Below, piece after piece: positions 1-5,794 of a stretch of 9,044 bases of DNA. This DNA comes from Lachnospiraceae bacterium. GTDB lineage: Bacteria > Bacillota > Clostridia > Lachnospirales > Lachnospiraceae. A program made the translations under genes and the position numbers. Numbering within the stretch: position 1 is the first letter of the stretch; the number at the start of each line of letters is the position of its first letter. Where the stretch lies: contig JAJPZP010000263.1 in assembly GCA_021204285.1 (NCBI GenBank), forward strand, positions 9,867-18,910, written 5' to 3'. Under the pieces are notes generated by a model. It saw only the letters and a program-made list of their open reading frames with translations. It was not told the DNA's origin and searched no databases.

Positions 1-263
1 ACCTGCAGCTTCTCGCCTCCCGCATGGGAAATGTGCTTGAGAGCGTGACAGAGCCTCTGTACCCGGCGATCGGCGGCATTAAGCAGTGTATGCTGGAGAA
101 TGGGGTGCTCGGCGCGCTGATGAGCGGCAGCGGACCGACGGTGTTTGGAATTTTCGCGACGCGCCCGGCGGCCCGCAGCGCTTTCGCGGCGATCAGAAGC
201 GCCGGGCTGGCGAAACAGGTTTATCTTGTCACACCGTATAATATCCACAGACAGCAGATATAG
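1..263 (+). CDS. ispE: 4-diphosphocytidyl-2-C-methyl-D-erythritol kinase, C-terminal part
   Basis: This is the 3' end of ispE, cut by the left edge; the frame is open from base 3, so the ATG at 24 is internal and not the start. IspE is a cytoplasmic GHMP-family kinase that phosphorylates CDP-methylerythritol with ATP in the MEP (non-mevalonate) isoprenoid pathway. The visible part has the family's C-terminal pattern: a GNVLE segment, then P-x-I-x-x-IK, then the third GHMP motif LMSGSGPTVFGIF, which lines the phosphate/substrate pocket. About 86 residues are present of a protein usually near 290. The stop is TAG at 261-263. No clear hairpin terminator follows, so read-through into the next genes is possible. 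The assignment is strong from the SGSGPTVFG motif and the surrounding residues. Confidence 0.93.
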   Translation, partial: LQLLASRMGNVLESVTEPLYPAIGGIKQCMLENGVLGALMSGSGPTVFGIFATRPAARSAFAAIRSAGLAKQVYLVTPYNIHRQQI

Positions 264-370
264 GAAGCGCAGGACGTGGGAAGGGCGGAGGAAACGGCGC
301 TCCTTATGAGGTATGAAGGCGTGTCTTACTGGCGATACTCTGGATAGAAGCTGGAAAGAGGATGCCATTA

Positions 371-565
371 ATGAGACGAAAAATACTACTGCTGCTGTTG
401 GTGCTGAGTCTGAACCTCAGTGTTATCTTTGCGGGACACATATGTGGACAGGGCAACATGGAAACAGGGGAAGGGAAGGCGATGGCCTGGTGGACGCTGC
501 TCTATGAGCGCCCCAATCCGGAGCGCCTGCCGGTGAAGGTGAAATTCTGGCTGGCGTCAAAATGA
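371..565 (+). CDS. small exported or membrane-anchored peptide, unknown function
   Basis: A 64-residue open frame. The ATG at 371 is preferred over the in-frame ATG at 362 because AGAGG at 357-361 lies 9 bases upstream of it, while the earlier ATG has no room for a ribosome site. The N-terminus is MRRK followed by a leucine-rich hydrophobic stretch ending near VIFAG (about residue 22). This is a textbook signal peptide or single membrane anchor. The rest is short, with two tryptophans (AWW) and a basic, proline-containing tail (residues about 45-60). I do not recognise a family. It lies between ispE and the DUF1934 gene on the same strand. That the hydrophobic core follows basic residues with a good Shine-Dalgarno supports a real gene, but the length is close to what chance allows. 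Confidence 0.5.
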   Translation: MRRKILLLLLVLSLNLSVIFAGHICGQGNMETGEGKAMAWWTLLYERPNPERLPVKVKFWLASK

Positions 566-645
566 CGTATGGAGGATGGATTTCCGGTGATATGGTGGAT
601 TTTTGCAGATCGCAGGTTTGATGGTAAGGGTTGAGTGAGCGAAAG

Positions 646-1080
646 ATGACTAAAGAGGTGAAAGTGACCATCTCCGGTCTCCACTTTGCGGAGGACGGAC
701 AGCAGGAGCTCGAGATGGCCTATGATGGGGAATATTACGAGAAAAACGGAGTGCATTACCTGTTTTTCAATGAATTGCAGGAGGGCTTCGAGGAGCCGGT
801 GCGCAACCGCTACACAATGACAGCAGAGAGCCTGGAAGTCCGCAGAAGCGGTCCGGTTTCGGCAAATCTTCACTTTCGGGAAGGAGAACGCAGGCAGAGT
901 ACCTATCAGGTTCCATGGGGGAGCCTGAACGCTGCTTTCGACACCTCGCGCGTGCGGCTTGCTGTGCGGAAGGACAGGCTTGAGATGCAGGTAGTCTACC
1001 GGCTGAACCTGGATGGAGAGGAACAGGCTGAGTGTGACATCCGGGTGCGTGTGGAAGAACGGAAGAAAACCGGAATGTAA
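646..1080 (+). CDS. DUF1934 family protein (YwiB-like)
   Basis: Encodes 144 residues when started at ATG 646, giving MTKEVKVTISGLH, close to where the family usually begins. An in-frame TTG at 631 would add five residues, but the only purine run before it (AAGGG, 626-630) abuts it; an in-frame TAA at 625 bars anything longer. DUF1934/YwiB proteins are small calycin-like beta-barrels of about 140 residues with no established function. Supporting features are alternating beta-strand patterns throughout, the central RRSGPVSANLHF strand, the YQVPWGSL segment around residue 100, and the final LDGEEQAECDIRVRVEE strand. It is followed after 22 bases by the YbaK-like gene, so the two are probably co-transcribed. 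The family call is good; the role is unknown. Confidence 0.82.
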   Translation: MTKEVKVTISGLHFAEDGQQELEMAYDGEYYEKNGVHYLFFNELQEGFEEPVRNRYTMTAESLEVRRSGPVSANLHFREGERRQSTYQVPWGSLNAAFDTSRVRLAVRKDRLEMQVVYRLNLDGEEQAECDIRVRVEERKKTGM

Positions 1081-1102
1081 AAGAACAAAGGAGATGTTTG
1101 AC

Positions 1103-1567
1103 ATGTCTGTTGAAAAGGTAAAAGCATATTTTGCGAAGTATGGGATGGAAGACCGTGTGATGGAGATGAATCACTCCAGCGCGACGGTGGAACTGGCGGC
1201 AGAAGCTCTGGGCTGTGAGCCGTGCCGGATCGCCAAGACGATGTCGTTCCTGCTGGGAGACCGCGCGATCCTGATTGTGGCGGCAGGCGACGCGAGGGTG
1301 GATAACAGAAAGTATAAGGCGCAGTTTCAGACAAAGGCGAAAATGATTCCCCGCGACGAGGTAGAGGAATGGATCGGACATGCGCCGGGAGGTGTCTGTC
1401 CTTTTGCAACGAAAGAAGGCGTGACAGTCTATCTGGATGAATCCCTGAAACGCTTTGACCTCGTCTATCCGGCGGCGGGCAGCAGCAACAGCGCCATCGG
1501 ACTGAACCTGGAGGAACTGGAACAGTATTCAGGTGCTGTCGGCTGGATTGATGTCTGCCGGTATTGA
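1103..1567 (+). CDS. YbaK/EbsC family aminoacyl-tRNA deacylase
   Basis: Encodes 154 residues from ATG 1103; AAAGGAG at 1087-1093 sits 9 bases upstream, favouring this start over the in-frame ATG at 1094. YbaK/EbsC proteins are free-standing relatives of the prolyl-tRNA synthetase editing domain and hydrolyse mischarged tRNA, for example Cys-tRNA(Pro). Recognisable parts are the N-terminal HSSATVELAAEALGCEPCRIAKTM block with the conserved lysine at residue 45, the ILIVAAGDARVDNRKY strand-helix, the GGVCPFA loop, and the C-terminal YPAAGSSNSAIGLN glycine/serine loop. Length fits the family (about 150-165). The cellular substrate cannot be read from sequence; it may be one of the less characterised subfamilies. 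Its last 39 bases overlap the 3' end of the opposing YunG-like gene. Confidence 0.88.
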   Translation: MSVEKVKAYFAKYGMEDRVMEMNHSSATVELAAEALGCEPCRIAKTMSFLLGDRAILIVAAGDARVDNRKYKAQFQTKAKMIPRDEVEEWIGHAPGGVCPFATKEGVTVYLDESLKRFDLVYPAAGSSNSAIGLNLEELEQYSGAVGWIDVCRY

Positions 1568-2026
1568 AATCGCTTCGTGAGTGGAAAAACCGGAACAGAA
1601 TTCCTGTAAATCCGCTTTGAGTTTTTCGTAGCGCAGGCGCTTTTCCTCTCTGGAAAAGTGTACTTCTCTTGACTGCAATGGATTATCTGTGTAGTCCAGA
1701 GCTTCGTCTCTGAACTGCTCGCTGGTCAGATCGAAAACGAGGTCTCCGATCACGTTGTAGCAGTGGCAGTTTCCGCCCGGCCGTGGGATCCCATAGACCT
1801 CGCCGCCGAAAATATCCTGTGCCAGAAACGCTGTGATGGAGCACTGTCCCAGCGTTTTGTTTCCCGGCGTCCAGCCTGCGCGCAGTCTGGGCGCGCAGGT
1901 GTCCGCGCACCAGATTCCTGAGAGCGCATCATATAAATCCCGCGGGTTTCGAATGCCTGGATATTCGTCTGTGATCGCGGGAACCGTCGCATTTTCCCAG
2001 CCGTAAAAATGATAGTGTTCTGACAT
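1529..2026 (-). CDS. YunG-like protein, possible papain/transglutaminase-type fold
   Basis: Encodes 165 residues on the minus strand. The start at 2026 (MSEHYHFYGW) is chosen because AGGAAGG (2034-2040) lies 7 bases upstream and GAGGAGG (2038-2044) overlaps it; an earlier in-frame start would sit upstream of these sites. The protein resembles B. subtilis YunG and relatives of unknown function. The core is W-TPGN-x-TLGQCSITAFLAQDIFGG around residues 52-75, followed by GGNCHCYNVIGDLVFDLTSEQF. Cys62 in GQC, His88 in CHCYN and Asp99 in FDLT occur in the order of a cysteine-protease or transglutaminase-like triad; that reading is inference. The region also holds other cysteines (40, 44, 87, 89). 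The C-terminus (residues after about 145) looks unconserved and runs into the YbaK-like gene. It is transcribed divergently from the nitroreductase operon. Confidence 0.75.
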   Translation of the reverse strand: MSEHYHFYGWENATVPAITDEYPGIRNPRDLYDALSGIWCADTCAPRLRAGWTPGNKTLGQCSITAFLAQDIFGGEVYGIPRPGGNCHCYNVIGDLVFDLTSEQFRDEALDYTDNPLQSREVHFSREEKRLRYEKLKADLQEFCSGFSTHEAISIPADINPADST

Positions 2027-2049
2027 GGCCTTGCCTTCCTCCTCAGAAC

Positions 2050-2078
2050 AGTATAGCACAGAAAGTGTCAGCTACCAA
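2050..2078 (-). promoter_or_regulatory. sigma-A-type promoter for the YunG-like gene
   Basis: On the minus strand, TTGGTA (plus 2073-2078) and TATACT (plus 2050-2055) are separated by 17 bases. They match 4 of 6 and 5 of 6 consensus positions. The predicted start near 2043 leaves only a very short leader, with the Shine-Dalgarno almost at the 5' end. The -35 box abuts the -35 box of the opposing promoter. Confidence 0.5.
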
Positions 2079-2107
2079 TTGATTTTGACAACCGCTCGAA
2101 TTATAAT
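2079..2107 (+). promoter_or_regulatory. sigma-A-type promoter for the nitroreductase operon
   Basis: TTGATT (2079-2084) and a perfect TATAAT (2102-2107) are separated by 17 bases. Transcription would start near 2114, about 50 bases before the nitroreductase ATG. A TTGACA also occurs at 2085-2090, but it is only 11 bases from the TATAAT box and so is probably not the functional -35 element. Confidence 0.6.
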
Positions 2108-2163
2108 GAAAATATAGTTTTAAAAGTCGCAGGCATGATAACTGCAGTGAGGAGGAAAACAAA

Positions 2164-2745
2164 ATGAATCAGATGCTTCAGACCATTATGGAGCGCCGCT
2201 CTACACGGAAATATAATGAAAAGCCGGTTTCGGAAGAGCAGCTTTCCGACATTGTGGAGGCCGGGCGTTTCGCACCGACCGGAGGCAACAGCCAGACGGT
2301 GCATTTTGTCGTGATTACGAATGCGGAGATCCGGAAGGAGCTGCGCGGGCTGGTCAAGGATGCTTTTGCCCGGATGGAGCTTCAGGAGGGACAATATGCC
2401 AGTATTCAGAACGCTATCAGGCTGTCCAAACGCGGAACCTATGCATTTGATTACCATGCGCCGATCCTGATCGTGGTGGCAAACAGGAAGGGATATCCCA
2501 ATGCGATGGCGGACTCTGCCTGCGCGCTGCAGAACATGATGCTGGAGGCGGAGAGCCTGGGGGTTGGTTCCTGTTGGATCAATCAGCTGCACTGGCTGGA
2601 TGAGAATCCGACGATTCGTGAATTTTTAAAGCCGCTGGGAATCAGCGGGGAAGAAACAATATGTGGAGCTCTGGCGTTGGGAAATTACGATGAAAAGCAG
2701 GCGGTAAAACCCAGAACCGGGATGAAAGCAGACTATATCAGATGA
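2164..2745 (+). CDS. nitroreductase family protein (FMN-dependent), copy 1
   Basis: A 193-residue nitroreductase-fold flavoprotein; such enzymes use NAD(P)H to reduce nitro compounds, quinones or other acceptors in the cytoplasm, usually as dimers with FMN. The start at 2164 has GAGGAGG (2149-2155) 8 bases upstream. Family marks in order: RRSTR at residues 11-15 (FMN phosphate contact), APTGGNSQ at 37-44, the YHAPILIVV strand, the helix ADSACALQNMMLEAESLG, GSCWIN, and near the end ICGALALGNYD, which matches the usual flavin-binding loop. It is the first gene of a plus-strand run and its stop overlaps the next start (ATGA), implying translational coupling. A second copy at 6798-7394 is about 74% identical by hand count. 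The physiological substrate is unknown. Confidence 0.93.
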   Translation: MNQMLQTIMERRSTRKYNEKPVSEEQLSDIVEAGRFAPTGGNSQTVHFVVITNAEIRKELRGLVKDAFARMELQEGQYASIQNAIRLSKRGTYAFDYHAPILIVVANRKGYPNAMADSACALQNMMLEAESLGVGSCWINQLHWLDENPTIREFLKPLGISGEETICGALALGNYDEKQAVKPRTGMKADYIR

Positions 2746-3230
2746 CGCAGAGGGAAAAAGAGGAAAAGCCCGTGGAGGAACACCTGCCGGAAAAGGTGAT
2801 TTTCATGAACATGTGCATGCTGTGCGATGGAGATCTGGTGCTGGCGCTTGACAAAACAGGAAGCAGCTACAGCGGGACTACTTTTCCCGGCGGACACGTG
2901 GAGGCCGGTGAGACATTCGCGGATGCAGTTGTCCGGGAGATGAAGGAAGAGACGGGACTGACGATTTATCATCCGATTCTGAAAGGAATTTATCACTGGT
3001 ACCGGGACGGATTCCATAATATCGGCCTGCTCTATCGCGCGGAGTCTTATGAAGGGGAGCTGAAAAGCTCGGAAGAGGGCCGTGTTTACTGGATTTCCAG
3101 AGAGGAATATGAGAAAAAAGAGCTGGCCGGCGGGATGTGTCAGGTTCTGCGGATCATGGACGATGAGAACCTGACAGAATGCTTTGAGGAATTGCAGCCG
3201 GACGGCAGCTATCTGGAACAGCTGTTCTGA
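2742..3230 (+). CDS. Nudix hydrolase, MutT/8-oxo-dGTP diphosphatase-like
   Basis: A 162-residue Nudix protein. The signature G-x5-E-x7-REUxEExGU is complete: Gly51, Glu57, Arg65-Glu66, Glu69-Glu70 and Gly72-Leu73, inside FPGGHVEAGE and REMKEETGL. Such enzymes hydrolyse nucleoside diphosphates linked to another group; the NMCMLCDGDLVLALD start and GTTFPGGHVEAGE pattern resemble proteins annotated as 8-oxo-dGTP diphosphatases, but the substrate is inferred only. The start overlaps the nitroreductase stop as ATGA and has no convincing Shine-Dalgarno, so it is probably translated by coupling. An in-frame ATG at 2805 is a weaker alternative that would remove a charged 21-residue lead. After its stop, GGAGGGG opens the ribosome site for the DUF2971 gene. 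Confidence 0.9.
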   Translation: MTQREKEEKPVEEHLPEKVIFMNMCMLCDGDLVLALDKTGSSYSGTTFPGGHVEAGETFADAVVREMKEETGLTIYHPILKGIYHWYRDGFHNIGLLYRAESYEGELKSSEEGRVYWISREEYEKKELAGGMCQVLRIMDDENLTECFEELQPDGSYLEQLF

Positions 3231-3246
3231 GGAGGGGCTGATACGT

Positions 3247-4086
3247 ATGGTTTTTTCGGAAGAAACGATGCTTTATCATTACACGGATTTTTCAGCACTG
3301 GACGGGATACTGAGCAATTCGGAACTGCGGCTGAACAATGTCCTGAATATGAATGACGCCTCGGAGATGCTCCTGTTTATGAACGGCCTTTGCAAAGCGG
3401 TTTCGGAGAAATTCCGGGCGGATGGAGACGCAGAGAGGGCGGCATGGACGGAAAAGATCTTTTCCGAGGAAAAAGAGAAGGAATTCGTTTATTCCGCGTA
3501 TGCGGCCTGTTTTTCCTGTTACCGGGATGACGCGGCTCAGTGGGAGCGTTACGCGAACCGGGGCAGGGGCGTCTGCATCGCGTTTCGGGGCGATGCGCTT
3601 CATAAAATGGCAGTAGAACCACTTTCCCTGGAAACGGTATTTTATCAGGATGATGTGCGTGGACATGAGCTGGTGGAGGCCCTGTACCGGAAAATCAGGC
3701 AGAATGAAAAGCCATTTCTCATGACGTCCGGGATCAGGGAAAGTCTGAACCACGCCTGGGCGGCATCTGCGGCCTTCAAACATCCGTCTTTTGCCAGCGA
3801 AAATGAGGTTCGGCTGGTCGTTTCCCCCTTCGAGCAGGGCTTCTTTGATGTGAAGCCCCGTTATCATATTATGAAGGAACGTATTAAGAAATATTACCCG
3901 GTAGATCTGGAGAAGATGTGCCAGGTGGCGGGCACCTGTCTGGAAGACGTACTTGTCGAGCTGATTATAGGGCCGGAATCCACACAGTCGATCCCGGTTT
4001 TGCAGGATTATCTGCATGACTACGGATATGGGAAACTGGCGGAGCGTGTCACGCGCTCGGCCTGTCCGCTGAGAGAGAGACTCTGA
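3247..4086 (+). CDS. DUF2971 domain protein
   Basis: Encodes 279 residues from ATG 3247, with GGAGGGG (3231-3237) 9 bases upstream; the open frame extends further 5', but only inside the Nudix gene. The DUF2971 hallmarks are present: the N-terminal LYHYTDFSALDGILSNSEL (residues 9-27) followed by NNVLNMNDASE, the central CFSCYRDDAAQWERYANRGRGVCIAF (about 89-113), and the KHPSFASENEVRLVV segment (178-192). The family has no settled function. The YHYT-x-x-x-x-L-x-x-IL opening is reminiscent of ADP-ribosyltransferase-fold proteins such as DarT, and the later SENEVR could carry a catalytic glutamate; this is an inference from pattern only. DUF2971 genes are accessory and scattered. It lies 8 bases before the YgjP-like gene, so they are probably co-expressed. 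Confidence 0.83.
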   Translation: MVFSEETMLYHYTDFSALDGILSNSELRLNNVLNMNDASEMLLFMNGLCKAVSEKFRADGDAERAAWTEKIFSEEKEKEFVYSAYAACFSCYRDDAAQWERYANRGRGVCIAFRGDALHKMAVEPLSLETVFYQDDVRGHELVEALYRKIRQNEKPFLMTSGIRESLNHAWAASAAFKHPSFASENEVRLVVSPFEQGFFDVKPRYHIMKERIKKYYPVDLEKMCQVAGTCLEDVLVELIIGPESTQSIPVLQDYLHDYGYGKLAERVTRSACPLRERL

Positions 4087-4094
4087 GGTACAGG

Positions 4095-4682
4095 ATGCAG
4101 GAAATACTGGAGCTTCTGGAAAAATACGGAATGAGCTTAAGAGTGGTAAGAAGCAATAGAAAGTCCATCGCCATTCAGGTGGCGCCGGAGGGTGTCATTG
4201 TCCGGGCGCCGCATCGGATGTCAGACAGGGCGGTCAGACGCTATGTGGAGAAACACGGCGACTGGCTGCGGGAGCATCTGCTCAAAATGGATGAGATGAT
4301 AAAGAACCGGCCGCCGATCGAAAAGCTTAGCACGGAGGAGATCCATGAGCTGGCGGATCAGGCGCTGAAGGTCATTCCGGGACGTGTGAAATATTATGCG
4401 CCACTGGTCGGTGTCACCTATGGGAGGATTACGATTCGTAACCAGAGAACGCGCTGGGGGAGCTGCAGCGCAAAAGGAAATCTGAATTTTAACTGCCTTC
4501 TCATGCTGGCGCCGCCGGAAGTGCTCGACAGCGTGGTGGTGCACGAACTGTGTCATCGGAAGCATATGAATCACTCCAAAGAATTTTATGCGGAGGTGCG
4601 GCGGGTGTATCCGGATTATGACTGTTGCAACAGATGGCTGAAAGAGCATGGGAATGAACTGATGCGGAGAATGACGGGTTGA
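4095..4682 (+). CDS. YgjP/DUF45 family zinc metallopeptidase
   Basis: A 195-residue protein of the YgjP-like, M48-type metallopeptidase family (DUF45, related to SprT/WLM proteins). The zinc-binding HELCH lies at residues 150-154 (in HELCHRKHMNH), with His160 and a downstream FYAEVRRVYPDYD segment completing the usual site. The RTRWGSCSAKGNLNFN block (118 onward) is the family's second signature. The N-terminal half has the expected beta-rich pattern (SIAIQVAPEGVIVRAP). The start at 4095 has GAGG (4085-4088) 6 bases upstream, overlapping the DUF2971 stop. Relatives are often near restriction-modification or DNA-repair genes, and one E. coli member is reported to have nucleotide phosphatase activity; here the peptide or nucleotide target is unknown. 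Confidence 0.9.
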   Translation: MQEILELLEKYGMSLRVVRSNRKSIAIQVAPEGVIVRAPHRMSDRAVRRYVEKHGDWLREHLLKMDEMIKNRPPIEKLSTEEIHELADQALKVIPGRVKYYAPLVGVTYGRITIRNQRTRWGSCSAKGNLNFNCLLMLAPPEVLDSVVVHELCHRKHMNHSKEFYAEVRRVYPDYDCCNRWLKEHGNELMRRMTG

Positions 4683-4714
4683 ATAGTTTTAACATTTGAA
4701 AAAGGGTGAAGCGT

Positions 4715-4993
4715 ATGGAAATTGTGGAGATGCTTGATGAGGTTAAAAGAAGAGCGCAGAAGGATGCGAAGCTTCGGGAGGAATTTCTTCAGACAAGAGA
4801 GCAGGAAAATCCGCTCTCGGCTTTCTGCGCAAAGTGCCGGGAACTCGGGTATCTGGTGTATGAGATGGATGTCATCGCGGCGGGGGAGGAGTTTTACGCG
4901 GCGATGAAACGAAGTACGAACGGGGGAGGGGAAAATTCTCCGATGCTCGAAGCGGAAGATGATTTTTATGAATTGTTTTTTGCGTGTCTGTAA
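4715..4993 (+). CDS. small conserved-looking protein with remote Nif11-like character
   Basis: Encodes 92 residues from ATG 4715, with AAAGGG (4701-4706) 8 bases upstream; the alternative GTG at 4706 would overlap this ribosome site. The N-terminal half is an amphipathic helix (EMLDEVKRRAQKDAKLREEFLQT), followed by NPLSAFCAKCRELGYLVYEMDVIAAGEEF. This resembles the helical layout of Nif11-type RiPP leader domains, in which a helix precedes an A-x-x-x-GY segment. The C-terminal third, MKRSTNGGGENSPMLEAEDD and a final aromatic FYELFFACL, looks specific and may be conserved in Clostridia. The NGGG at 69-72 is a possible cleavage point if it is a precursor, but no modifying enzyme or peptidase-transporter gene is nearby. 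The gene is likely real; the RiPP reading is weak. It closes the operon begun by nitroreductase copy 1. Confidence 0.72.
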   Translation: MEIVEMLDEVKRRAQKDAKLREEFLQTREQENPLSAFCAKCRELGYLVYEMDVIAAGEEFYAAMKRSTNGGGENSPMLEAEDDFYELFFACL

Positions 4994-5019
4994 GATTGAG
5001 ATCATAGTGAAGAAAACGC

Positions 5020-5044
5020 AACTATTCGGGATTCCCGAATGGTT
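5020..5044. terminator. near-perfect dyad between convergent genes, likely terminator
   Basis: The arms ATTCGGGA and TCCCGAAT (5024-5031 and 5033-5040) flank a single T. Pairing extends to 12 steps (5020 to 5044) with one T/G wobble on the plus strand. The site sits between the plus-strand gene ending at 4993 and the minus-strand DUF3800 gene ending at 5065. On the minus strand the hairpin is followed, after about four bases, by TTTTCTTC, so it would best terminate DUF3800 transcription; on the plus strand no T-tract follows. The single-base centre could also mark a protein operator, but position favours termination. Confidence 0.5.
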
Positions 5045-5064
5045 CAAAGGGAAGGAAGCGGAAA

Positions 5065-5634
5065 CTACAAATGTTTTTTCTGTATATGCTTAAGATAATT
5101 TTTCCTGAAAGCGCGGGCATTATCAAAGAATTCTATTTCTGAAACAGAGAGGTTTCCCGCCTGTAATTTTTCAGATAGTAGTTCCAGTGTGCAGATCAAA
5201 TCAGCGACCTGAAAAAGCTTATAATCGACTGGTTTCACCTTGCGAAATTCAATATGTGTGTAGAGCGTATTGAACACGGAGGTCAAAATTTTTGTAAGCT
5301 CAATTTGTCCATTATCATAGTAGATAACAACACGGTCATAGCTGTTCCAGAATGATTCGTTTGTATGGAGAATTTCAGCGATTGCCTTGGACAGTCTGGC
5401 CGTCATCGTAATAACGTCGGGACATTCTTTTTTTCGAATTTTTGCGCAGGTATATTGTATTTCAAGCTTTCTGGAAAAATGAAAGAGGGCGTTGAATAAT
5501 TGTTTCCGATTCTCAATCAGATCGTTCTTATAAACAGATTCTCGCCGGATGAGGGGACCGGTATGAATAGCGTGTTTTGAATACCCCAGATTATGCAAAT
5601 AGGATTCAAAAGAAGAAATATTATCTGATACCAT
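5065..5634 (-). CDS. DUF3800 domain protein, N-terminally truncated
   Basis: Encodes 189 residues on the minus strand. The start MVSDNISSF at 5634 has a clear AAAAGGAG seven bases upstream, so it is preferred over the open-frame GTG at 5790. DUF3800 proteins have an RNase H-like fold and normally begin with an acidic xDESG motif within the first 15 or so residues. That motif is absent here and cannot be found in any frame upstream, so about 35 residues appear lost. The rest fits one subfamily well: HAIHTGPLIRRESVYKND, NALFHFSRKLEIQY, VVIYYDNGQIELTKILTSVFNTL, then DYKLFQVADLICTLELL with the late conserved Asp, and a basic end. The gene is AT-richer than its neighbours. It may be a decaying gene or a non-catalytic version; the intact ribosome site and promoter argue it is still expressed. 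Confidence 0.78.
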   Translation of the reverse strand: MVSDNISSFESYLHNLGYSKHAIHTGPLIRRESVYKNDLIENRKQLFNALFHFSRKLEIQYTCAKIRKKECPDVITMTARLSKAIAEILHTNESFWNSYDRVVIYYDNGQIELTKILTSVFNTLYTHIEFRKVKPVDYKLFQVADLICTLELLSEKLQAGNLSVSEIEFFDNARAFRKNYLKHIQKKHL

Positions 5635-5677
5635 AACAAGTCTCCTTTTGGCATTGAAATCAAGATTGATATTTTGT

Positions 5678-5706
5678 ATTATACAGACAGTGGGATGCTT
5701 GAACAA
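5678..5706 (-). promoter_or_regulatory. second, weaker promoter close to the DUF3800 gene
   Basis: On the minus strand a perfect TATAAT (plus 5678-5683) is preceded 17 bases upstream by TTGTTC (plus 5701-5706), which matches only the TTG half of the -35 consensus. The start would be near 5671, giving a leader of about 37 bases carrying the AAAAGGAG ribosome site. It lies just after the T-rich end of the structured leader, so the DUF3800 gene may be served by two promoters. Confidence 0.42.
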
Positions 5707-5711
5707 TCGGT

Positions 5712-5741
5712 AAAGAATAAAGATGGCGGGGAATTTCCCCG
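5712..5741 (-). terminator. terminator-like hairpin at the end of the leader
   Basis: Five G-C pairs (CGGGG with CCCCG) close a short AAATT loop on the minus strand, and are followed by CCATCTTTATTCTTT. The T-tract is interrupted and begins several bases after the stem, so termination would be partial. It could release a short RNA of about 90 bases or act as an attenuator before the DUF3800 gene. Confidence 0.38.
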
Positions 5742-5775
5742 TCGCTCGGTGGACCAGGGTCTTACGACCAGCCCG

Positions 5776-5794
5776 ATTAGTGGTCACCACTAAT
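5776..5794. repeat. perfect 9-bp inverted repeat next to the transcription start
   Basis: ATTAGTGGT and ACCACTAAT flank a single C. The dyad lies about 6 to 24 bases downstream of the predicted start of the minus-strand promoter, a usual position for a repressor operator. A further copy of the half-motif, CTAATCG at 5810-5816, overlaps the -10 box and is the reverse complement of CGATTAG at 5774-5780. It may act as DNA (operator) or as the first hairpin of the leader RNA. Confidence 0.55.

Noticed and set aside
502..1104. Long minus-strand open frame of 200 residues, and similar ones at 767-1409
   Set aside because: These lie opposite the DUF1934 and YbaK-like genes, show no recognisable domains, and are frame shadows.
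2085..2107. TTGACA at 2085 paired with TATAAT at 2102 as a promoter
   Set aside because: The spacer is only 11 bases; the overlapping TTGATT at 2079 gives a normal 17-base spacer.
5748..5788. Plus-strand GGTGGACC stretch as a T-box or tRNA-like element
   Set aside because: It lacks the T-box consensus (TGGNACCGCG) and a cloverleaf; the minus-strand promoter and gene fit better.
5635..5790. GTG at 5790 as the start of a longer DUF3800 protein of 241 residues
   Set aside because: The frame is open, but no ribosome site precedes it, the added residues do not resemble the family N-terminus (no DESG), and the stretch is better explained as leader RNA. AAAAGGAG before the Met at 5634 is clear.
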